64,000 nucleotides of DNA from Cyclobacteriaceae bacterium (GTDB lineage: Bacteria; Bacteroidota; Bacteroidia; Cytophagales; Cyclobacteriaceae), in contig JANQKF010000004.1 of the NCBI GenBank assembly GCA_028281285.1, positions 32,264-96,263 of the forward strand, given 5' to 3'. Position numbers and translations under genes: made by a program. Shown here piece after piece: positions 1 through 8,219 of this stretch. The notes under the pieces are model-generated. The model did not search any database. It was not told the DNA's origin and saw only the letters and a program-made list of their open reading frames with translations. Every line of letters starts with the position of its first letter. Position 1 is the stretch's first letter.

Positions 1-825
1 CAATCGATTGACATCATTTTGATTATCGTTGATTTCGAAATAACTGCCACCGGTATCAGCCGCCAGTTTTCTTAACGACTTAGAGTTGAGCTTTGTTACT
101 ACTTCGTTGCCATTGCGATCTTTCTTGAAACCCGAACGCTGTCTGATCTTACTTCCGTTCTCGGTCCCTACACCAAGAGTGAACAATTTGATTCCGCTCT
201 TAACTACTTTGCTAGCAGCTTCATCGGTTTCATCTCCAAAATCCTCACCATCACTAATCAATATCATCACTTTGGATTTTTGCTGAGTGATAGGGCCTCC
301 ATCCGCAGCATCCAGCTTTTCCAGGGCGATATTCAGGGCTGAGCCAAAGTCAGTTCCGGCATTAGGAACGAGTCCGGTATTGAGGGTATTCACAAAGAGA
401 TTCAGTGCACTCTGATCATATGTCAATGGACATTGGACGAATGCTTCGGACGAGAATATGATCAAACCTATGCGATCTGAGCTAAATGCCTGAATAATAT
501 TCTTGAGTTCAAATTTGACCTTTTCGAGCCGAGTAGGCGGCACATCAAAGGCATTCATCGACTGGGAAAGGTCCACTGCAATGTAAATGTCTTTGCCTTC
601 TGATTTCACTTCTTTAGTGGTTTCTCCAAACGATGGGCCAAGGAGGGTGGCAATGAGCAAAGTAAAGGCCAATCCTCTTAACAAAATCTTGAAAAATAAG
701 GGACGATAGGAGGTATCCATACGCCTGGCAATCCGAGTAAGACGCCAGATGTACAACAAATAGGCAGCGATAAATATTCCTATGAAAATTCCTTCTCCCG
801 TACCGAGTGTTTTAAACCAGGTCAT
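1..825 (-). CDS. Bat-type VWA domain membrane protein (BatA/BatB-like), C-terminus outside window
   Basis: The frame reads from an ATG at 825 down to base 1 without a stop, so the C-terminus lies beyond the window (275 codons seen). Two N-terminal hydrophobic segments (about residues 11-25 and 42-63) precede a von Willebrand A domain with a complete metal-ion-dependent adhesion site: DLSQS with D85, S87 and S89, T158 in NAGTDFG, and D192 in SDGED. This is the layout of the Bacteroides aerotolerance (Bat) proteins, usually encoded with a MoxR ATPase, which should lie on the same strand outside the window if the assignment is right. I cannot tell BatA from BatB without the C-terminus. It diverges from the histidine kinase gene across about 430 bases. 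Confidence 0.85.
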   Translation of the reverse strand, partial: MTWFKTLGTGEGIFIGIFIAAYLLYIWRLTRIARRMDTSYRPLFFKILLRGLAFTLLIATLLGPSFGETTKEVKSEGKDIYIAVDLSQSMNAFDVPPTRLEKVKFELKNIIQAFSSDRIGLIIFSSEAFVQCPLTYDQSALNLFVNTLNTGLVPNAGTDFGSALNIALEKLDAADGGPITQQKSKVMILISDGEDFGDETDEAASKVVKSGIKLFTLGVGTENGSKIRQRSGFKKDRNGNEVVTKLNSKSLRKLAADTGGSYFEINDNQNDVNRL

Positions 826-846
826 TCCCTCTGTTCCTTAAGCAGC

Positions 847-854
847 CAAAGATA
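847..854 (-). promoter_or_regulatory. Possible Bacteroidota -7 element for the Bat gene
   Basis: The minus strand reads TATCTTTG, matching the Bacteroidota consensus TAnnTTTG, 21 bases before the ATG at 825. No convincing TTTG -33 partner is visible, so this is a weak call. Confidence 0.35.
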
Positions 855-1163
855 AAAAACGAAAGGTATAGTTGCCTACCGTTTATCAGTTGTTTGGAAT
901 TTAGCATTGTTAAAGATTGTTAAAAGCCAACACTCGAACTATTGTTTGTTTTTGAGAGGTTTTTGAGTCGCAGGGTCTTAAACTTTCCCTGAAACTTAAG
1001 GCAAATCGACCATCAAATAACTTCATTAATTGATACAAACACCTTAAGCTGATTAGAGTTAATATGATAAAATTACAAGGTTTTAAAAAGTCTGCTGCTC
1101 TAAATGCAAAAACTCTAATATCAAATGCAAAATAGTGTATTTAAATGGAATAAAGTGGGATTA

Positions 1164-1178
1164 TAGGTAATTTACCTA
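1164..1178. promoter_or_regulatory. Perfect inverted repeat, likely operator of the two-component operon
   Basis: TAGGTAA-T-TTACCTA is a perfect 7+1+7 inverted repeat. It ends 23 bases before the TATATTTG element at 1202 and 79 bases before the kinase ATG, where an activator or autoregulator would bind. The right arm TTACCTA recurs upstream of the genes at 4494 and 5741. That the NarL-type regulator encoded at 3637 binds it is inference. Confidence 0.55.
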
Positions 1179-1200
1179 GTTTCTTTAGCCTAAAAGAAAC
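1179..1200. promoter_or_regulatory. Hairpin between operator and promoter
   Basis: GTTTCTTT (1179-1186) is exactly complementary to AAAGAAAC (1193-1200) around a 6-base loop. It fills the spacer between the TTACCTA palindrome and the -7 element, where the -33 element would sit. It may be a second protein-binding site rather than an RNA hairpin. Confidence 0.35.
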
Positions 1201-1201
1201 C

Positions 1202-1209
1202 TATATTTG
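1202..1209 (+). promoter_or_regulatory. Bacteroidota-type -7 promoter element for the histidine kinase operon
   Basis: TATATTTG matches TAnnTTTG exactly and would give a leader of roughly 45 bases before the ATG at 1258. Confidence 0.5.
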
Positions 1210-1257
1210 AATAATTTATTCACCTCAACGGATTTATCCTTCTGACTTGCAAGGACA

Positions 1258-3636
1258 ATGGGTTATTATGATAATGAAGATTGCAATCAACTGATAACTG
1301 GTATTGCGTCTTCAATCAACGGTTTGATCCTTAACAAAGATTTAGGAGTTGCATTTTACAATGCACTACGAAATATTGGAGAGAGTTTATCAGCTGGTTC
1401 CTGTCATATTTTCTGCAACAACGACAAATTCAAATGTCCAACCACAATGGCGCAATACAATTGGTACGCCATAGATGTTCCATATAGCAAGGATTTCAGT
1501 GCTCAAATAGGCCATGATAGGAATCGAGAAAAGATCAATACTCTGAAGGCAAGCAGAATTTTCGAAGTGAAATACTCCGGTAGCACTCGCAAAATAAAAA
1601 AGGCCATTGGAAAGTATGGGATTAAATCCCTAATCGCCTTTCCAATCTTTGTTTATGAAGATTTCTGGGGATTTTTAGAAGTAAATGATTACCACAATGA
1701 ACGAGATTGGAGTCATACAGAAAAGAACATCCTACAGACAACAACAACATCCATTGGGGGAGCTCTCGAAAGACGGATGCTAGAGGAAAACCTTGAGCAG
1801 CAAGTCCAGGAAAGAGCGCAGGAACTCCTGAAGAATGAGACATATTTGAATCTGGCAATCGAGTCATTTGATCTTGGAATGTGGATTTATGATGTAGAAG
1901 CCAAGACAGTCAAATTCAATATTAGGCAGGCTGAGATATATGAATTAGATGATTTGGGAGAACCAGATGATAATGGGTTCTATCAAGTTGATGATACGAA
2001 CATGTTCTTTGAAAAATGGCACCCTGATCATGAAAAAATGACTGATGAGGAATTTGAAGACATAGCTAATCAAAACCTGCCATATGATACAGAGAGGAGA
2101 TTGATTACAGGTAATGGAGGGATAAAGTACATTATGAGTAAAGGTTGTGGATTTCTGGATGAGGAAGTTCCAAAGATCATAGGCTTAACTTTTGATATCT
2201 CGAAACAGAAGAATATTGAATGGGCACTTAAAGAAAGTGAGGAAAAATTCAAGGGTCTTTATAACCGGACTCCTGCGATGCTTCATTCGATTGACGGACA
2301 AGGTTATTTAGTTTCAGTGAGTGACTATTGGCTTGAAACGATGGGGTACACAAGAGAAGAGGTGATTGGAACCAAATCAATTGATTACATGTCCAGAGAG
2401 TCCAGAGATTTTGCATTGACTGAAGCACTTCCGGAATTCTTCAAAAAAGGATATGCATACAATATTCCTTATCAACTAGTGAAGTCCAACGGGCAGAAGA
2501 TCAATGTCTTGTTGTCGGCAATTTCGCAATCCGATGCCGAGGGCAACTTCGTCAATTCCTTCGCTGTAGTCACCGACATTACAGAGAGGGTCAGAACTGA
2601 AAAAGAACTAAAGAGCAGCCATGCCAAGTTTGAGAATTTGATCAAAAATGTTCCGGGGATGGTGTATACTGCTCACTACCCGTCCTTGAAAATGAAGTTT
2701 GTAAGTGATTATTGCAAAGAGATTACGGGTTACTCTAAGAATCAATTGTGTGATGGAAGAAGACGCTTGTACTCCTCGTTAATTCACAAAGATGATATTG
2801 AGGGTCGCAACCAAGTAATTCAGGAATGCCTTGATCTGCGAAAACCTTTCAGGGTCCAGTATCGGCTTACAATCAAGAAAAAGAAAGTCAAATGGGTTTC
2901 AGAATTTGGAAGTGGGATATACGACAGAAATAATGAATTGACCGAAGTAGTTGGATCTATATTCGACATAACAGATAGGGTGAAGACCGAGGAGAGAATT
3001 CTTTCTGCAGTAATGCAAGCATCCGATCGGGAAAGAAGTAGAATATCAACGGAAATCCATAGTAGTCTTCAACAAACCTTGACCGTAGCAGCTTTGAACT
3101 TTGAATACGTGTCAAAGAACCAAAACTCTCTGAGTAAAAAATCCAGGGAAAAGCATTCAACGGGGTTGACTTATTTAAAAAGGGCATTGGAGCAAACAAG
3201 AAGCATAGCACATCGACTGATGCCGAAGAACATCGAGGATTTTGGATTTATCGAAGTGGTTCACGATTTGGTGTTAGAGTTGAATCAAACCACTAACATT
3301 AAATTCACCTTTTTGACGAACGTTAGTGGCTTCTGTCTGACTGTAATGACAGAAGCCACTCTTTATAAAATTGTCCAGGAGGCTGTGAATAATGCAATTA
3401 AGCATTCCAACGCTGGTCATGTGACCATACAATTTATTCTACATACCGAGTATGCGCATTTGAGTATAGAAGACGATGGTGATGGCTTTGACCTGACAGA
3501 CACGGATAAGCACATTTCCAGTTTTGGCATAGCAAGCATGAAAAATAGAGTTACTGCACTTCATGGATCGTTCCAAATCGATTCACACCCCGGGAATGGC
3601 ACCAGTATTATAATCGAAATTCCAATTGAAAACTGA
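1258..3636 (+). CDS. GAF/PAS sensor histidine kinase (NarX-type HisKA_3 family)
   Basis: A 792-residue kinase without obvious membrane segments, so probably a cytoplasmic sensor. In order: a GAF-like domain (about 10-175), a short charged coiled coil (about 178-195), three PAS/PAC segments (about 195-330, 335-455 and 460-590; SIFDITDRVKTEE ends the last), a HisKA_3 dimerisation region with phospho-acceptor H601 in RISTEIHSSLQQ, and a HATPase domain with N-box EAVNNAIKHSNA from residue 708 and G-box EDDGDGFD. It should autophosphorylate and pass phosphate to the regulator encoded immediately downstream with no intergenic base. Signal unknown; GAF plus three PAS suggests small-molecule or redox input. 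The ATG is preceded by AAGGA. A perfect TAGGTAA-T-TTACCTA repeat upstream suggests autoregulation. Confidence 0.92.
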   Translation: MGYYDNEDCNQLITGIASSINGLILNKDLGVAFYNALRNIGESLSAGSCHIFCNNDKFKCPTTMAQYNWYAIDVPYSKDFSAQIGHDRNREKINTLKASRIFEVKYSGSTRKIKKAIGKYGIKSLIAFPIFVYEDFWGFLEVNDYHNERDWSHTEKNILQTTTTSIGGALERRMLEENLEQQVQERAQELLKNETYLNLAIESFDLGMWIYDVEAKTVKFNIRQAEIYELDDLGEPDDNGFYQVDDTNMFFEKWHPDHEKMTDEEFEDIANQNLPYDTERRLITGNGGIKYIMSKGCGFLDEEVPKIIGLTFDISKQKNIEWALKESEEKFKGLYNRTPAMLHSIDGQGYLVSVSDYWLETMGYTREEVIGTKSIDYMSRESRDFALTEALPEFFKKGYAYNIPYQLVKSNGQKINVLLSAISQSDAEGNFVNSFAVVTDITERVRTEKELKSSHAKFENLIKNVPGMVYTAHYPSLKMKFVSDYCKEITGYSKNQLCDGRRRLYSSLIHKDDIEGRNQVIQECLDLRKPFRVQYRLTIKKKKVKWVSEFGSGIYDRNNELTEVVGSIFDITDRVKTEERILSAVMQASDRERSRISTEIHSSLQQTLTVAALNFEYVSKNQNSLSKKSREKHSTGLTYLKRALEQTRSIAHRLMPKNIEDFGFIEVVHDLVLELNQTTNIKFTFLTNVSGFCLTVMTEATLYKIVQEAVNNAIKHSNAGHVTIQFILHTEYAHLSIEDDGDGFDLTDTDKHISSFGIASMKNRVTALHGSFQIDSHPGNGTSIIIEIPIEN

Positions 3637-4302
3637 ATGAAAATGAGCGTAGTGAGATTGTTTTTGGTAGACGATCACAAAATGATCAGAGATGGACTCA
3701 AGTCATATTTTGATGATGACGAAGAATTGATGGTAGTGGGGGAGGCAGTAAATGGACAGCAGGCACTGGGAAAACTCGAGGAAATGGAAATTGATGTTTT
3801 GCTTACTGACCTGATAATGCCCGGAATGGACGGGATGGAGTTAATCAAGATACTCAAGGAAAGAAACCATCCGTGCAAGATCATCGCATTGACGATGCAA
3901 AGTGAACCCAGGCACATAAAAAGAGTCCTGAGTTGTGGTGTGGATGGATATTTATTGAAAACTTCAGGGGAACGTGAAGTGAGAAAGGCCATTAGGGAGG
4001 TGAGCAATGGAAGCCACTATTATAGTCCGGAAGTGACAGGAATAATCATGGATGCACTTTCAAGTACTACCAAAAAATGGGACAGGGTTACCCATGAAGT
4101 GCCATTGACCAGTCGCGAAAAGGAAGTATTGAATTTAATTGTGAAGGAATTCACCAATGGTGAAATAGCAGAGGAACTCTTCATAAGTGTGCGCACCGTT
4201 GACGCTCATAAAAGAAATCTAATGGAGAAAACCGGTTCCAAAAACGTAGCCGGCCTGGTATTATATGCAATTGAAAAAGAGCTATTCGATGATATCCGAT
4301 AA
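3637..4302 (+). CDS. NarL/FixJ-family response regulator
   Basis: A 221-residue receiver-LuxR regulator. The receiver has the acidic pair D12/D13, phospho-acceptor D58 in LLTDLIMPG and the conserved lysine in YLLKTSG. The C-terminal LuxR-type helix-turn-helix runs from LTSREKEVLNLI through NGEIAEELFISVRTVDAHK. The ATG follows the kinase stop directly, so the pair is translationally coupled; a second ATG two codons in could also serve. It probably dimerises on phosphorylation and binds an inverted repeat. The TTACCTA sites upstream of the kinase and of the genes at 4494 and 5741 are the natural candidate targets (inference). Confidence 0.93.
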   Translation: MKMSVVRLFLVDDHKMIRDGLKSYFDDDEELMVVGEAVNGQQALGKLEEMEIDVLLTDLIMPGMDGMELIKILKERNHPCKIIALTMQSEPRHIKRVLSCGVDGYLLKTSGEREVRKAIREVSNGSHYYSPEVTGIIMDALSSTTKKWDRVTHEVPLTSREKEVLNLIVKEFTNGEIAEELFISVRTVDAHKRNLMEKTGSKNVAGLVLYAIEKELFDDIR

Positions 4303-4367
4303 GGCTATGAGCTTTTCATTGAACATCTTATTCTTTTCCTTTCTTACACCTACATTTATTAGACGAT

Positions 4368-4383
4368 TAATAGAATTACCTAG
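4368..4383 (+). promoter_or_regulatory. TTACCTA motif upstream of the secreted-protein gene at 4494
   Basis: TTACCTAG at 4376-4383 is identical to the right arm of the kinase operator. The left side (TAATAGA) matches the full palindrome poorly but resembles the left side of the third site (TAAGAGA). A further AGGTAA lies at 4420-4425. The site is about 110 bases before the ATG at 4494. Confidence 0.4.
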
Positions 4384-4493
4384 TTAAAAACCCTATTGAA
4401 CTGCGCAAAATAACCAGAAAGGTAAATAAGCAATGTGCGGATAAAGTGGCAGTGGTATGGGTCTAAATTGAGTGAGATCATTAATTATTCAAG

Positions 4494-4940
4494 ATGAGAT
4501 CACTGTTAGTTGCTTGTTTACTTAGCTTATTAAGTTTTGATGCCCTATCGCAAAGGCTGGAGTATTATAAGCCTGTCACGGTTCAGGTTTCTCCCACCAT
4601 CATTGACTATGATGGATTGAAATATGGGGTGGCACTTGGGGCCAATATCGAAGAAATTGTTTCAATCGGCTATTTTCATTTGAGAGATTATGAATACGGT
4701 GATAATTACTTCGATAATAGGTATGCCGGCCTTTATTTTAACTTGGCGATACCCGTCTCTAAGAATCTGGAGATAGGTCCTACTACAAGATTTGCTACAA
4801 TTAATGCGGAATGGCAAAACCTTGCCTTCGCTGGGGAACTGAAGTACAAATTCTCCAGGAGTGTGAGAATGAGTATTGAAAAGAGTATTCAAAGTGATCA
4901 GGACTTCTGGAGTGCCAAGCTCATTTTCAATCTCTACTGA
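4494..4940 (+). CDS. Small secreted, probably outer-membrane barrel-like protein of unknown function
   Basis: I do not recognise a named family. The 148-residue product begins with a clear signal peptide (cleavage after DALSQ, near residue 20). The mature part is rich in alternating aromatic and polar residues in short strand-like runs and ends in an aromatic residue (LIFNLY), as small outer-membrane beta barrels do. It resembles the product of the gene at 5741 in length and strand pattern (GVALG/GGQLG, YAGLYFNLAI/FWGIYGLWLL, LEIGPTTR/IQAGPSLR), so the two look like diverged paralogues. It is followed 21 bases later by a lipoprotein gene, probably in one transcript. The TTACCTA motif upstream links it to the preceding two-component system. 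Confidence 0.7.
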   Translation: MRSLLVACLLSLLSFDALSQRLEYYKPVTVQVSPTIIDYDGLKYGVALGANIEEIVSIGYFHLRDYEYGDNYFDNRYAGLYFNLAIPVSKNLEIGPTTRFATINAEWQNLAFAGELKYKFSRSVRMSIEKSIQSDQDFWSAKLIFNLY

Positions 4941-4961
4941 TCTTCAGGTAATAGTCAAGAC

Positions 4962-5570
4962 ATGGTGCGATTTCTGAACTCCCTTTTTAAAAGTAGATAT
5001 CTGTTGATATTGTCTTTTTGTGCATTAAGCTGTGATGACTTTTATGAGACACCAGAGGTCACTTATGTCATCAACAAAGGAGATCACAGAAGTCGGGTTT
5101 ATGGTTCCCTCCCTGGCAGCCGACTTAGATCGTTGAAGTCAGACGGGTTGAAATTAAGTGTGCGTTTTGATTCCAGTGCTATATATAACTTGGGAGATGC
5201 TGATCAGGCTGATGTCAACAAGCTTTTCGGGTTCTCAGACTGCAACAGTTCGCATCAGGACAATAGCGCAAGATTCGGTTGGGCATGGAACATCGTAGAA
5301 AACAAAATTGACATTTATGCATATGTATATAAGGATTCTCAAAGAATCATTAAGGAGATTCAAGCCATTGACATTGGTAAGAATTATATTCTAGAGCTTC
5401 GTTTGGTCCAGGACAATTATGAATTCATAATCAATGGGGAGTCAATAACAAGAGTACAACGAGGGAACACTTGTGAAAGGGGACTCTATTATCTTTTGTA
5501 CCCCTACTTTGGCGGCAACCGTACAGCACCACATGACATCCGAATTCACATTGAGGAGTTGTTTGAATAA
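4962..5570 (+). CDS. Lipoprotein of unknown function
   Basis: The 202-residue product starts with a hydrophobic segment and a lipobox ending CALSC, giving lipidation at C24. The mature part has regularly spaced beta-strand-like segments (KLSVRFDSSAIY, IDIYAYVYKDSQR, YILELRLVQDNYEFIING) typical of a jelly-roll or concanavalin-like sandwich, but I see no catalytic signature. The gene follows the secreted-protein gene at 4494 at a 21-base distance and is probably co-transcribed. The function is not inferable; a surface or periplasmic partner of the neighbouring barrel-like proteins is plausible. Confidence 0.7.
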   Translation: MVRFLNSLFKSRYLLILSFCALSCDDFYETPEVTYVINKGDHRSRVYGSLPGSRLRSLKSDGLKLSVRFDSSAIYNLGDADQADVNKLFGFSDCNSSHQDNSARFGWAWNIVENKIDIYAYVYKDSQRIIKEIQAIDIGKNYILELRLVQDNYEFIINGESITRVQRGNTCERGLYYLLYPYFGGNRTAPHDIRIHIEELFE

Positions 5571-5639
5571 GGTTATCTCATTTTGATTCTATTTCAACTG
5601 ACATTGATCCGCTTAGAATAGGCAAAACGCCAGTCGGCT

Positions 5640-5655
5640 TAAGAGATTTACCTAA
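5640..5655 (+). promoter_or_regulatory. TTACCTA motif upstream of the secreted-protein gene at 5741
   Basis: TTACCTA at 5648-5654, preceded by TAAGAGAT, is the third copy of the motif in this locus and lies 86 bases before the ATG at 5741. Aligned on the right arm, the three sites share TA(A/G)NNNANTTACCTA. Confidence 0.4.
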
Positions 5656-5740
5656 TTCATCCATTACGAGATTTAACTAGAAATTCCGCAGGACATTTGA
5701 CCATCTTGGAACATGCCTGATAGCAGTTAGGCGTTAAGTT

Positions 5741-6196
5741 ATGTTGAAATATAATTTGATTGTCGCTTTACTGGCTGTACCAATTTATGCCTTTGGACAG
5801 CCTTTGCGACAATTTAATCAACACCGGACAGAAGGCCCGGTATTGGAAGTAAATCCATCAACTACTCGATCAATCCGAGGATGGAAAGTTGGAGGGCAGT
5901 TGGGCATGAAGTTCAGAAACAAGTATGCGATTGGTGTTTTTGGATATTCCGAATTGTCTGACGAAAGTAAAAAAGATTCATTCTGGGGTATTTACGGCCT
6001 TTGGCTCTTGAATAGATACTCAAGAATACAAGCCGGCCCTTCACTGAGAGCTGGATTTTTCAGAGGACGGTTTTTGGCAGTAATTCCGACTATGGAGGTG
6101 GTTGCTCATATCACAAGGAGTATCGGTATTGCCGGTGCCATGGGCTACTCAGACAGGTTTCCATATTTCGATCTAAAGATGGCTATCGGGTTGTGA
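5741..6196 (+). CDS. Small secreted, probably outer-membrane barrel-like protein, paralogue of the 4494 product
   Basis: The 151-residue product has a signal peptide (cleavage after IYAFGQ, near residue 20) and then strand-like aromatic segments (WKVGGQLGMKF, YAIGVFGYSEL, GIYGLWLLNRYSRIQAGPSL, FLAVIPTMEVVAHI), ending in FDLKMAIGL. Length, signal peptide and strand order match the product at 4494. The gene is monocistronic: it has its own upstream TTACCTA motif and is followed by an intrinsic terminator. I do not recognise a family; an outer-membrane or periplasmic sensor-like role under the upstream two-component system is inference. Confidence 0.7.
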   Translation: MLKYNLIVALLAVPIYAFGQPLRQFNQHRTEGPVLEVNPSTTRSIRGWKVGGQLGMKFRNKYAIGVFGYSELSDESKKDSFWGIYGLWLLNRYSRIQAGPSLRAGFFRGRFLAVIPTMEVVAHITRSIGIAGAMGYSDRFPYFDLKMAIGL

Positions 6197-6304
6197 TTAA
6201 GATTTTGACAAGTAAAAAGAGGTGAGACTGATTTAACAGAGAAGATAACTAAGAAAGATTCATCGTGGAATAGGTGTTTAGGTAAAGTAGTCATATTCCA
6301 TAGT

Positions 6305-6333
6305 AAGGCCATCGGAAGGATGGCCTTTTTTTG
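6305..6333 (+). terminator. Intrinsic terminator after the 5741 gene
   Basis: AAGGCCATC (6305-6313) pairs perfectly with GATGGCCTT (6319-6327) around GGAAG, followed by a run of T. Confidence 0.85.
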
Positions 6334-6401
6334 GCCAATAAATGGCAATGGACAGTGATTATGTTCTCAGAGTTCTGAAATGAGCAGTTCCGAAGAATTG
6401 A

Positions 6402-7943
6402 CTAAAAAGGTTTTAGGTCAACCTTGAATTCAAATTGACCTTCTTCAGCATTTTCCCAAAAGGCCAGGGTTACCCGAAAAGATTCAAGAAAGGCAAATCC
6501 GATCTCATTATCCTTTTTGATCTCGATTATAAACGTGGTGGGTTTATAATCCCTCTCTTGTCCGGCAACAGTAACGAACGGATAGTCTTCTAGATACTCG
6601 ACAAAGCCATCAGGCATAAGGGCGTTCCCATGATCATCAGTTTGTGCTTCGAAGAAATACTCATCTGAAAAGATATTCAAATAATAACCCTGTTCTGAAT
6701 GATCATAATAGACCTTGACTTGTGCATTTGAGATTGGTATTCCATTACTATCGGTGAATGAGAAGGTGTTTTTGGCCGGAGCAACCGCAAAGGCAAGTCC
6801 TTCAGCATCCGCGGTATGGAAGTTATTGGTGATTGCCCTTTCTCCCGCTCTTCTATTTAGTGCAATAGCGCTAAACCTATCCAGAAAGCTGTGATTGCCA
6901 TTCATTAGCCCTTTTTCTGGTGTTTGGAATGCCTTGCTTGGATATGGAGGAAAGTACTCAGTTTCATTCAATCGTATTCCATTTACATGTATATCGATGA
7001 GATCTCCAAAATTAGGCTGTATGTCAAAGGCATAAACATCAATTAAATATCTTCCATGACCAACTTCATGAAATAAGACGCCATCATAAATATTAGGTTC
7101 TCCAAGTGCATAACTGCGTTGCTTGTCCTGGTATACTTCCAGACTGGTATAAGGACCTGCTTCTATGAAAAAATAGGTGAGATCAACAGTCTGGTCATAT
7201 CGCATTGGGTCTATCTGAAATTTCTGTCCTCCAATTCCTTCATCAAGCCAGATCGTATCGAGCCTGACTCGATCAATAACACCATTAGGAGTCTCCGGAT
7301 AGATGGCATTTTCAAATATCTCGTTCCACTTTTTCACCTGGATTTGTGCCCAATCTTCAAATGAGTTAGAAGCGCGCTGATATTCTTGCTGTGTTTCTTT
7401 GAAATAGTCGTAGACCACTGGGGTGACACCAAACCCAACCGATAGGGCATCGGTGTAAGTTGCTAGTTCATTGTTCAATGAGGTGACTTCCTGAACATCT
7501 CCACCATATTCAATGACAAATCGGAGCTCTTTTCTTTGAAATTGCCAAGACCAGGGAAGTTTGAAATAAGTAGTACTCTCAGGGCCAAGATCCGCGATTC
7601 CGGCCTTTACCTTAACTCCATCAAGAAACCATGAATAGTGTACCTCTTTGAAGGTATAACCTCCATAAACCTTTACTCGAGCATTCCAGAATACTTCCTG
7701 ACCCTCTTGAGGCCAACCGTCTCTCGTAGGGTTAGTGCTCCCTTTTACAAAGTTCAGTCGTGGGGTTCGGCTGATCCGCTGAACGTCAATATCCGGCTCG
7801 AAGTCAGAGGCAATTGGTCCGGGATCAACGGGGTTTGGATTAGTGACTGGAGTGTCCGAGTCATCTGAACCCTTTTGACATGCAGCAAGCGAAAGGATTG
7901 TCAGCAGACCTATAAGAAATTTCCAGTTGTTCACAACAGACAA
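6402..7943 (-). CDS. Zincin-like lipoprotein (HExxH putative metallopeptidase)
   Basis: The 513-residue product starts with a signal and lipobox LSLAAC (lipid at C22), then a Asp/Pro-rich linker, a beta-rich region (about 50-170) and a central segment with FHEVGHGRYLIDVYAF, where H292, E293 and H296 form an HExxH zinc motif. A metallopeptidase acting at the cell surface is likely; I do not recognise the exact family, and the third zinc ligand is not obvious. The C-terminal 120 residues look like beta-sandwich domains. No ATG is available: the frame has a TAG two codons before the TTG at 7943, so translation starts at that TTG or at the GTG at 7934. It stands alone, convergent with the gene at 5741. 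Confidence 0.75.
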   Translation of the reverse strand: MSVVNNWKFLIGLLTILSLAACQKGSDDSDTPVTNPNPVDPGPIASDFEPDIDVQRISRTPRLNFVKGSTNPTRDGWPQEGQEVFWNARVKVYGGYTFKEVHYSWFLDGVKVKAGIADLGPESTTYFKLPWSWQFQRKELRFVIEYGGDVQEVTSLNNELATYTDALSVGFGVTPVVYDYFKETQQEYQRASNSFEDWAQIQVKKWNEIFENAIYPETPNGVIDRVRLDTIWLDEGIGGQKFQIDPMRYDQTVDLTYFFIEAGPYTSLEVYQDKQRSYALGEPNIYDGVLFHEVGHGRYLIDVYAFDIQPNFGDLIDIHVNGIRLNETEYFPPYPSKAFQTPEKGLMNGNHSFLDRFSAIALNRRAGERAITNNFHTADAEGLAFAVAPAKNTFSFTDSNGIPISNAQVKVYYDHSEQGYYLNIFSDEYFFEAQTDDHGNALMPDGFVEYLEDYPFVTVAGQERDYKPTTFIIEIKKDNEIGFAFLESFRVTLAFWENAEEGQFEFKVDLKPF

Positions 7944-8009
7944 TTTAGTCTATCTATGTTAATCGATGAAAACCAATGGGTGTTGCGTTTATTTGAAGAT
8001 TGGAAATAC

Positions 8010-8038
8010 AAAAAGGCCACTTCATTTTTGAAGTGGCC
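8010..8038 (-). terminator. Intrinsic terminator of tRNA-Arg
   Basis: GGCCACTTCA (8015-8024) and TGAAGTGGCC (8029-8038) form a perfect 10-bp stem. On the minus strand it is followed by TTTTT, directly downstream of the tRNA. Confidence 0.85.
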
Positions 8039-8045
8039 TCTAAAG

Positions 8046-8119
8046 TGATTCCGGAAGGACTCGAACCTTCAACCTACTGCTTAGAAGGCAGTTGCTCTAT
8101 CCAGTTGAGCTACGGAACC
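8046..8119 (-). tRNA. tRNA-Arg (anticodon TCT)
   Basis: On the minus strand a 74-base cloverleaf: acceptor stem GGTTCCG/CGGAATC with discriminator A, anticodon stem ACTGC/GCAGT around loop CTTCTAA giving anticodon TCT, and T-arm with GGTTCGAGTCC. CCA is not encoded. Confidence 0.95.
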
Positions 8120-8219
8120 AACGGCTTCTGGAAAAGCGAGTGCAAATATAGTGAAATGGTATTTCTTTAAACAACCAGAATGTTGAAATTTATTTAAGAC
8201 AAACCCTGTTATCCAATTC

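Larger units (their letters stand above)
826..1257. other. Divergent intergenic region between the Bat gene and the histidine kinase
   Basis: No gene is visible in this 432-base AT-rich spacer. It should carry the promoters of both divergent genes. The kinase-proximal part holds a perfect inverted repeat (1164-1178), an 8-bp hairpin (1179-1200) and a TAnnTTTG promoter element (1202-1209). The Bat-proximal part holds a TAnnTTTG match on the minus strand (847-854). Confidence 0.6.

Noticed and set aside
86..286. Plus-strand frame opposite the Bat gene
   Set aside because: It is a shadow of the VWA coding frame on the other strand and has no signal of its own.
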